Source of the DNA: an uncultured Clostridia bacterium
GTDB taxonomy: Bacteria > Bacillota > Clostridia > TANB77 > CAG-508
NCBI GenBank assembly: GCA_947631315.1
Contig: CANRLA010000046.1
Coordinates: 1 to 10,133 of the forward strand
Length of the DNA stretch: 10,133 nucleotides
Reading direction: 5' to 3'
Made by a program: the position numbers and the translations under genes. The notes under the pieces were generated by a model, which saw only the letters and a list, made by a program, of their open reading frames with translations, did no database searches and was not told the origin of the DNA. This document shows positions 6,202-10,133 of this stretch, piece after piece; positions within the stretch are counted from its first letter, which is position 1, and each line of letters opens with the position of its first letter.

Positions 6202-7344
6202 CTAGGGGAGAGTCTGTTCGATATTAAATAAAAATCCTGTATATTTTTGTACTCCTTTGATATCTCCGCCAAATGCCATATTTGATTCGAACAACGAACA
6301 TGTGAATTCAGCTTGAGCTATAGCGATGTCATCATTTGCAGCTTTTGCTTCTAGTAATTTTTTATATGCCATCAAATATTGTATTTCATCTCTAGTTCTA
6401 ACAGCTTTAATGCTACCTAAAGAAACGATAAATAATTCTCCATAATCTATGACAGCAGTCACAATATTGATTCCAGCTAGTTCCATAGAAGGAATAGTTG
6501 CACCTTGAGCAAGAGTTTCTTTTAAAGAGTCAACAAGTGAATCTTTAATTTCTGAATATATAACATTTGAAATGTCAGTATTATCTGATACCCAGTTTAT
6601 TAAATAAGTAGTACCCATATCAATTCTTGCATCACTTTGTGCTAACTGAGCATCGAGACAATAATAGAGATAAGTTAAAAAAGAAACTTTAACTTGTAAC
6701 TCTTTTTCTGGATCCTGAATATTTCCTATGAGAAGATTATAATATTCAGGCAATTTTTTCTCAATGTCTTTTGAATCAGAACCTGAAACAAATCTCAAGA
6801 AATCTTTTGCATCATTCGACTCTAATGGCTCAAAAGTATTATAATCTTCATCGTAATTTTTAGTTTCATAAAAATATGTGTTATAGTTTTTATCTGTATA
6901 AATATTAAAACTAGCTATAAAATCGTAACTATAATTATATGCATTAGATGTATTAATAGTACGATCCCAAGATTTAATAAATTCTAAAGTATCCCTATCG
7001 TACACATATTCAGTAAATGAAACATTTTTTGAAGGATACAATCCAAAATTATTAGTTCCGCGATACCACATACTAAATTTTACGTTGGTTAAATCATCAT
7101 TAAAAAACCAGATATAAAAAACATTATCCCAAGGATAAGCGATATAATCCTTAGTACCATATAAAGGATGGCTTTTTAATAAATCATAGTAATCTCTCCG
7201 TAAAGTAAAAGTTTTTCCATTGGTTACATTGACTATATCATCTGTATTTGATGTGGTAGCAAAAGAAGTTATTGACATAGACCCTACAAACATTGTTAGT
7301 GTCAAAACAAAGGCTACTAATTTTTTGGTTAAATTATATTTCAT
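6202..7344 (-). CDS. Secreted protein of unknown family (380 aa)
   Basis: The ATG at 7344 is preceded on the minus strand by AAGGAGAA, about 9 bases upstream. Residues 1-29 form a standard Sec signal peptide: basic MKYNLTKK start, hydrophobic core at 9-23, and a Ser-Phe-Ala site with cleavage predicted after A29. The mature protein of about 350 residues has two parts. Residues 30-190 are rich in Tyr, Asn, Asp and Phe and look beta-rich, as in many Gram-positive surface proteins. Residues 190-380 look helical and contain an Ala-rich helix near 325-350 (LMAYKKLLEAKAANDD). There is no LPxTG sorting signal, choline- or SLH-type repeat or second membrane helix, so it is probably released. I recognise no catalytic motif. 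It is transcribed behind the leader described at 7422-7592. The composition is less AT-biased than the flanking genes. Confidence 0.8.
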   Translation of the reverse strand: MKYNLTKKLVAFVLTLTMFVGSMSITSFATTSNTDDIVNVTNGKTFTLRRDYYDLLKSHPLYGTKDYIAYPWDNVFYIWFFNDDLTNVKFSMWYRGTNNFGLYPSKNVSFTEYVYDRDTLEFIKSWDRTINTSNAYNYSYDFIASFNIYTDKNYNTYFYETKNYDEDYNTFEPLESNDAKDFLRFVSGSDSKDIEKKLPEYYNLLIGNIQDPEKELQVKVSFLTYLYYCLDAQLAQSDARIDMGTTYLINWVSDNTDISNVIYSEIKDSLVDSLKETLAQGATIPSMELAGINIVTAVIDYGELFIVSLGSIKAVRTRDEIQYLMAYKKLLEAKAANDDIAIAQAEFTCSLFESNMAFGGDIKGVQKYTGFLFNIEQTLP

Positions 7345-7421
7345 AGTAAATTCTCCTTGATATTATTAAGAAATTTTAATAGTTACTACATACTTTAATG
7401 AATTATTAAATTAACCACCTC

Positions 7422-7477
7422 AAAAAAAAAAGTCTATTTTTCACTTTAGATTTTTCAATAGTAAAATTCTAAAGTGA
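7422..7477 (-). promoter_or_regulatory. Competing hairpins plus T10 tract: putative attenuator before the secreted-protein gene
   Basis: Read on the minus strand, TCACTTTAGA (7477-7468) pairs perfectly with TCTAAAGTGA (7450-7441). The 5' arm contains the TAG stop of the mini-ORF. The TCTA of the 3' arm can instead join a second hairpin, AAAAATCTA (7455-7447) with TAGA-C-TTTTT (7436-7427, one bulged C), which runs into a T10 tract (7431-7422). The two folds exclude each other, as in terminator/antiterminator pairs. All stems are AT-rich, so efficiency is uncertain. Confidence 0.45.
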
Positions 7478-7543
7478 TATTTGCACAAAGTAGTATCTCT
7501 GTATTCTTTGTGCTTGTAAAATTTTAACAAATTTTACATACAT
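7469..7543 (-). CDS. Putative 24-aa leader peptide or small protein
   Basis: A 25-codon frame (ATG at 7543, TAG at 7471-7469) follows a perfect AGGAGG ribosome binding site at 7555-7550, 6 bases upstream, and a consensus promoter at 7592-7564. The peptide begins MYVKFVKILQ and ends RYYFVQISL; it is basic, with Lys/Arg, three Gln in the first 15 residues and a Tyr-Tyr pair, and is not hydrophobic enough to be a typical type I toxin. Two further hairpins lie inside the frame: 7538-7529 with 7524-7515 (10 bp, 4-base loop), and 7513-7506 with 7490-7483 (8 bp). The stop codon is inside the 5' arm of a third hairpin. This fits a leader peptide whose translation controls read-through into the secreted-protein gene 125 bases downstream. 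It could instead be an independent peptide or structured small RNA. Confidence 0.55.
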   Translation of the reverse strand: MYVKFVKILQAQRIQRYYFVQISL

Positions 7544-7563
7544 TAAAAACCTCCTATTAATAG

Positions 7564-7592
7564 ATTTTAATATATATATTTGAAATTGTCAA
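7564..7592 (-). promoter_or_regulatory. Consensus sigma-A promoter for leader ORF and secreted protein
   Basis: On the minus strand a perfect TTGACA (7592-7587) is followed after 17 bases by TAAAAT (7569-7564, 5 of 6). Predicted start near 7557 places the AGGAGG site (7555-7550) almost at the 5' end of the transcript. Confidence 0.75.
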
Positions 7593-7751
7593 TATAATTT
7601 TTTATTTTTTAACAAAATTTTCCTTCTAATTTTAATAATTATTTACTACATTTAGTATTTTTTAATAGATTTATCGTTATTAGTAGTGCATGTAAACTAT
7701 TTAATATAGAAATACCTAATGATAAAATTGATTAATTTTTCTTAAATAAAT
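7593..7751. other. Gene-free AT-rich spacer
   Basis: Between the leader promoter and the terminator of the nucleotidyltransferase-like gene I see no reading frame with a ribosome binding site, no repeat and no strong promoter. The only ATG-led frames are fewer than 10 codons. Confidence 0.5.
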
Positions 7752-7773
7752 ATAGTACCTTTTCAGGTACTAT
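7752..7773 (-). terminator. Terminator of the nucleotidyltransferase-like gene
   Basis: On the minus strand ATAGTACCT (7773-7765) pairs with AGGTACTAT (7760-7752) around a GAAA loop, a stable GNRA-type tetraloop, and is followed by ATTTATTTAAG. The stem begins about 20 bases after the stop codon at 7794. The U-tract is interrupted. Confidence 0.65.
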
Positions 7774-7793
7774 TGTTTATGTATTATAACAAA

Positions 7794-8183
7794 TTAGTTT
7801 TGAATATTATTTAAATATGCTTTTATATTTTTTATATCTAGTTGATCTTTTGGCTTATTTCTTTTTATCTTAAATTCTAAAATAGTATTTAAGTTTTCTA
7901 AATTATATGGTTCACATATTTCCCAATTAAATTTTTCTTTCTTATCAACGACTACTTCTAATTCATCACTTATATGATAAAAATTACATTCATTTTTCTT
8001 ATCATCTGTTAAGTCATATTTATCTTTTATTTTTTTATATAATTTTTCTGATATACACAAATCTAAATCTGAACATATTTCTCTAATTCCTCTTAAAACT
8101 AATGACGCACCTGAAAGTACATAAAATTCATCTTTAGGTAAATTTAATTCTTTTAACATTTTTAATACTTGTTCTTTATTCAT
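7794..8183 (-). CDS. Small nucleotidyltransferase-fold protein (129 aa)
   Basis: The start chosen is the ATG at 8183, 9 bases after AAGGAG (8198-8193). The ATG 30 bases further up (8213) is rejected because it lies inside the predicted promoter. Residues 23-45 carry LSGASLVLRG then SDLDLCIS: the Ser-Gly/Ser of the nucleotide-binding turn and the D39xD41 metal pair of the polymerase-beta-type nucleotidyltransferase fold. D80 at the end of ELEVVVD could be the third carboxylate. LEFKIKRNKPKDQLDI (residues 102-117) matches the Lys-x-Arg-x-Lys-Pro-Lys-Asp-x-x-Asp pattern frequent in this superfamily (AbiEii-like and minimal nucleotidyltransferases). Members include toxins, MNT antitoxins and drug-modifying enzymes. 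No HEPN or AbiEi partner is adjacent and it has its own promoter and terminator, so it appears to be an orphan. The substrate is unknown. Confidence 0.75.
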   Translation of the reverse strand: MNKEQVLKMLKELNLPKDEFYVLSGASLVLRGIREICSDLDLCISEKLYKKIKDKYDLTDDKKNECNFYHISDELEVVVDKKEKFNWEICEPYNLENLNTILEFKIKRNKPKDQLDIKNIKAYLNNIQN

Positions 8184-8203
8184 AGAAATTAACTCCTTAA
8201 AAG

Positions 8204-8232
8204 AATATAGCATTAAATTATATAAAAGTCAA
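8204..8232 (-). promoter_or_regulatory. Promoter of the nucleotidyltransferase-like gene
   Basis: On the minus strand TTGACT (8232-8227) and TATATT (8209-8204) are separated by 17 bases, 10 of 12 consensus matches. The predicted start is at or a few bases before the AAGGAG site, which decides for the downstream ATG at 8183. Confidence 0.65.
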
Positions 8233-8354
8233 TTAGGTAATTGTTTGCAAATAACTATTTTTTTGCTATACTCTAATTAATAAGATATCAAAATAGTTCT
8301 TCTTGATGAATTATTATTTATTTAAGTTTAACCTATTAATGATGAGTTCAATAA

Positions 8355-8471
8355 GTAGAAAAGGGATTAGAAAAAGGGGAATATATAATAAGTATTCCAA
8401 ATAGTAAAGCTGAAATTATAAAGATTCCTTTTGAAATTAATTCATTAGGAAATCTTCAATGGAAAATATAA
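8355..8471 (+). pseudogene. Possible gene remnant, start-less 38-codon frame
   Basis: A frame between two stops begins with GTA and reads through residues such as GEYIISIPNSKAEIIKIPFE and NSLGNLQWKI to TAA. It has no start codon with a ribosome binding site, yet the amino-acid pattern looks protein-like (alternating hydrophobic and polar residues, one Trp). It may be the end of a decayed gene. The rest of the 8233-8533 gap shows nothing supported. Confidence 0.2.
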
Positions 8472-8533
8472 TAAAGTGAGTAGGATAATAAACATATAAA
8501 GAAACTTGAATGATTTTTATTTTATGACAAAAT

Positions 8534-8563
8534 TTGACAAAATAATACCTTATATGGTACAAT
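8534..8563 (+). promoter_or_regulatory. Consensus promoter with possible operator for the AbrB-like gene
   Basis: TTGACA (8534-8539) and TACAAT (8558-8563, 5 of 6) are 18 bases apart. The -35 box overlaps the second of two direct repeats of TGACAAAAT (8525-8533 and 8535-8543), spaced one helical turn apart. The spacer contains a TACC-TTATAT-GGTA dyad (8546-8559). Either could be an autoregulatory site for the AbrB-type product. Confidence 0.7.
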
Positions 8564-8584
8564 ATGGAAAATGGAGGTATTATT

Positions 8585-8728
8585 ATGGAAAAAGAAAAAG
8601 TAAGAAAGATTGATGGATTAGGAAGAGTTGTTATCCCTATTGAACTAAGACAAAATCTTAACATCAGTGAAAATGATGAAATGAAGATTTATATGCAAGA
8701 TGGTAAAATTATATTAGAAAAAAATTAA
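8585..8728 (+). CDS. AbrB/SpoVT-type small DNA-binding protein (47 aa)
   Basis: The ATG is 7 bases after GGAGG (8573-8577) and just downstream of a consensus promoter, so this very short gene is well supported. The product contains VRKIDGLGRVVIPIELRQNL at residues 6-25, the hallmark of the swapped-hairpin AbrB/MazE DNA-binding fold, then a DEMKIYMQDGKIILEK strand pair that completes the domain. It consists of the N-terminal DNA-binding domain alone, about 47 residues, and would act as a dimer in the cytoplasm. Such minimal proteins serve as transition-state-type regulators or as antitoxins. No toxin gene follows in intact form: downstream is only a start-less fragment (8789-8905). It could repress its own promoter through the direct repeats or dyad there. 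Confidence 0.85.
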   Translation: MEKEKVRKIDGLGRVVIPIELRQNLNISENDEMKIYMQDGKIILEKN

Positions 8729-8743
8729 TATAATATATAAGTG

Positions 8744-8763
8744 GGTAGTTATTTAAAACTACC
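8744..8763 (+). terminator. Hairpin after the AbrB-like gene (weak terminator candidate)
   Basis: GGTAGTT (8744-8750) pairs with AACTACC (8757-8763) around ATTTAA, 15 bases after the stop codon. The expected T-run is missing (TAGAATATT follows), so termination is doubtful. Confidence 0.4.
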
Positions 8764-8772
8764 TAGAATATT

Positions 8773-8905
8773 ATGGTTAAAAAAATGAAACAGGCAAATA
8801 GTTTATATAGATAAAAATACAAAATCATACTCAATATCAAAAAATGACAATAATACTGATGTTCAGTTCTGTAATATAACTTGTATTAAGAAAATAAAGA
8901 AATAA
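8773..8905 (+). pseudogene. Possible frameshifted small gene downstream of the AbrB-like gene
   Basis: A 38-codon frame (8789-8905, ending TAA) without a start codon reads RQIVYIDKNTKSYSISKN and continues to a Lys-rich end. It looks protein-like. In another frame an ATG at 8773 (or 8785) reads MVKKMKQ before running to a stop at about 8814. A single-base indel around 8788-8795 would join ATG and the longer frame into a protein of about 43 residues. No clear ribosome binding site precedes the ATG, so this may be chance. Confidence 0.25.
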
Positions 8906-8908
8906 ATA

Positions 8909-8934
8909 AAAGGAGCTGTAAAAAAAGTTCCTTT
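8909..8934. terminator. Bidirectional terminator at the end of the transporter pseudogene
   Basis: AAAGGAGC (8909-8916) pairs with GTTCCTTT (8927-8934) with one G-U pair, around a 10-base loop, and can extend through one bulged A. ATTTTATTATT follows on plus and TTATTTATTTC on minus. It lies between the AbrB-side remnants and the minus-strand transporter ending at 8965. Confidence 0.6.
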
Positions 8935-8964
8935 ATTTTATTATTATATACAAAATACTTTTTA

Positions 8965-10129
8965 CTAATTTTGTTTCATTTTATATAATCTAATTTCATT
9001 TATAACACTAAAAGTTAATGTAATTACTATTATTAATAACGCAATATAAACATTTATATTTAATAATATATATGATGAAAGCATAGCTGAAAAATATCCA
9101 AATAAATTAATTACTAGTTCTTTTTGAGCAACACTTATATTATCTTTGTCCATTTGTATCATAGTAAAATTTGACATAGTATTAAATGGATTTAACATAC
9201 CATCTAATAGCAAAATAATATAAATAGCATATGGACAGAAGAATGAAATAATAATTAAAATTGCTATTGCTGACTTACACAATATATCACCTTTAACAAT
9301 TATTTTATTCTTTATTAAATAAGCTGATACCCAAAATCCTATACTACTCAAGAGCCATGCAAATGTTTTAAAAATTTTAAAGTTGCTAAATCCAAATTAA
9401 TATCAATTGCTTGCATTGATACTAATACTACTAATGAACTCAATGCAAACTTACCTAAAAACCTTGTTAGTATCCAGTTTCTATAATATTTTGTATAATT
9501 TTTCAAATTTAATTTTTGTTTCAATGGTATAATATTTTCTTCATTATTCTTTGGATAATTCTTGACTTTGGATATTGGTATAATTAACAATAAAAAAATT
9601 ATAGCACTACTAAAAGTTAGTATTATCATTGCATTATTTATAAATTTAGTTGTTAAAAAGCTTGCTAATCCAATTCCAATCATTAATGATACTTTAAAAA
9701 CAGATATTCTTTTTGAGTGTACTTCTGTAGCCATTTCATCTGGTAGAGAATTATAAACATAAGCGTAGTGATAACCTGAATATACCTCTAGTATTAATGA
9801 AAATACTACATATAATATTGAAAATATAATTAGCCAATTCAAATGATATACTATTCCAATTAACAATGATAGTGCTGAGCATAAAATTACACATATAAAA
9901 AAATCTTGTTTGGCTTTTTAGAGTCATTTATATAAATGCAAATTAATGTTGCAAGAAATTTTGCTACTCCAATATTTGCTGAAATTATAGATATTAATAC
10001 TTTATTGTTATGTTGTAGATATACTAAATCCGAAACTACACTATTCCAATCTAGTAGTCCAAAAGCTAATCCCTCAATTCCAATTAATAAAATAAATATT
10101 ATATTTCTTTTGATTGTTTCTTGTTTCAT
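8965..10129 (-). pseudogene. MFS-type transporter gene broken by two frameshifts
   Basis: Three consecutive minus-strand frames, 10129 to 9887, about 9905 to 9348 and about 9370 to 8965, together encode one hydrophobic membrane protein. The first contains two membrane helices with GLAFGLLDWNSVVSDL, the middle has helices flanking a SLPDEMATEVHSKRISVFK loop, and the last has about four helices and ends MKQN. Adding one base to the A7 run at 9897-9903 and one to the T4 run at 9366-9369 restores a single frame of about 388 residues (joins KIFFICVILCSALSLLIGIV and LKFLKTFAWLLSSIGFW), the usual size of a 12-helix major facilitator. The family call rests on length and helix pattern, and the substrate is unknown. 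The ATG at 10129 is 4 bases from the window edge, so the start cannot be checked. The breaks may be real decay, homopolymer phase variation or sequencing errors. Confidence 0.7.
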
Positions 10130-10133
10130 ATTT

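Noticed and set aside
7441..7538. Three successive hairpins read as a CRISPR array or an IS200/IS605-type end
   Set aside because: The hairpins differ in sequence, have no repeated units or spacers, and no transposase or cas gene is visible; the leader ORF explains them better.
8183..8213. Upstream ATG (8213) as start of the nucleotidyltransferase-like protein
   Set aside because: That ATG lies within the spacer of the predicted promoter and has no SD; the ATG at 8183 has AAGGAG at a good distance.
8339..8404. 21-codon plus-strand ATG frame in the 8233-8533 gap
   Set aside because: No ribosome binding site and no promoter directly upstream; likely chance.
8437..8664. Minus-strand 75-codon frame opposite the AbrB-like gene
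   Set aside because: It covers the consensus promoter and SD of the plus-strand AbrB gene and has no SD of its own.
9562..9756. Plus-strand 64-codon frame inside the transporter
   Set aside because: It is antisense to the membrane-protein frames and lacks a ribosome binding site.

Overview
The window comes from a very AT-rich (by eye roughly three quarters A+T) low-GC Gram-positive bacterium, most likely a Clostridia-type Firmicute. The evidence is strong AGGAGG-type ribosome binding sites, near-consensus sigma-A promoters, intrinsic terminators with U-tracts, a Gram-positive Sec signal peptide, and protein families (PcfJ, PcfK/AcrIIA9) typical of Firmicute conjugative elements and phages. 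TGG encodes Trp and TGA behaves as a stop, so the standard bacterial code fits. The genus cannot be fixed from the sequence.

Positions 1-4770 (plus strand) are a mobile-element cargo module ending at a strong terminator. In order it holds: the C-terminal part of a protein with a TCL/NKCLL cysteine module (cut by the window edge); a small protein with a YGSCxGCD motif; a perfect 12-bp hairpin terminator/attenuator; a PcfK/AcrIIA9-family protein whose C-terminus matches a beta-clamp-binding peptide; and two diverged tandem PcfJ-like proteins, each with an N-terminal four-cysteine zinc ribbon and a C-terminal H/N-Cys-Val domain. No relaxase, coupling ATPase or integrase is visible, so whether this is an ICE, plasmid-derived segment or prophage is undecided.

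Positions 4771-6200 (plus) carry a small acidic orphan gene with its own promoter, then a membrane-anchored extracytoplasmic protein whose 5' UTR has a near-perfect promoter and two inverted repeats. A GC-rich bidirectional terminator at 6115-6152 separates it from the convergent minus-strand block.

Positions 6200-8232 (minus) carry an unrecognised secreted protein of 380 aa. It is preceded by a compact leader: consensus promoter, an SD-led 24-codon mini-ORF, and mutually exclusive RNA hairpins ending in a T10 tract, which looks like a leader-peptide attenuator. Upstream is a small orphan nucleotidyltransferase-fold protein with its own promoter and terminator.

Positions 8233-10133 look like decaying accessory DNA: a 47-aa AbrB-type regulator with a consensus promoter, two start-less short reading frames that may be remnants, and an MFS-type transporter broken by two single-base homopolymer frameshifts. 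The points most worth following are the PcfK/PcfJ module with its clamp motif and internal hairpin, and the leader-peptide arrangement before the secreted protein.
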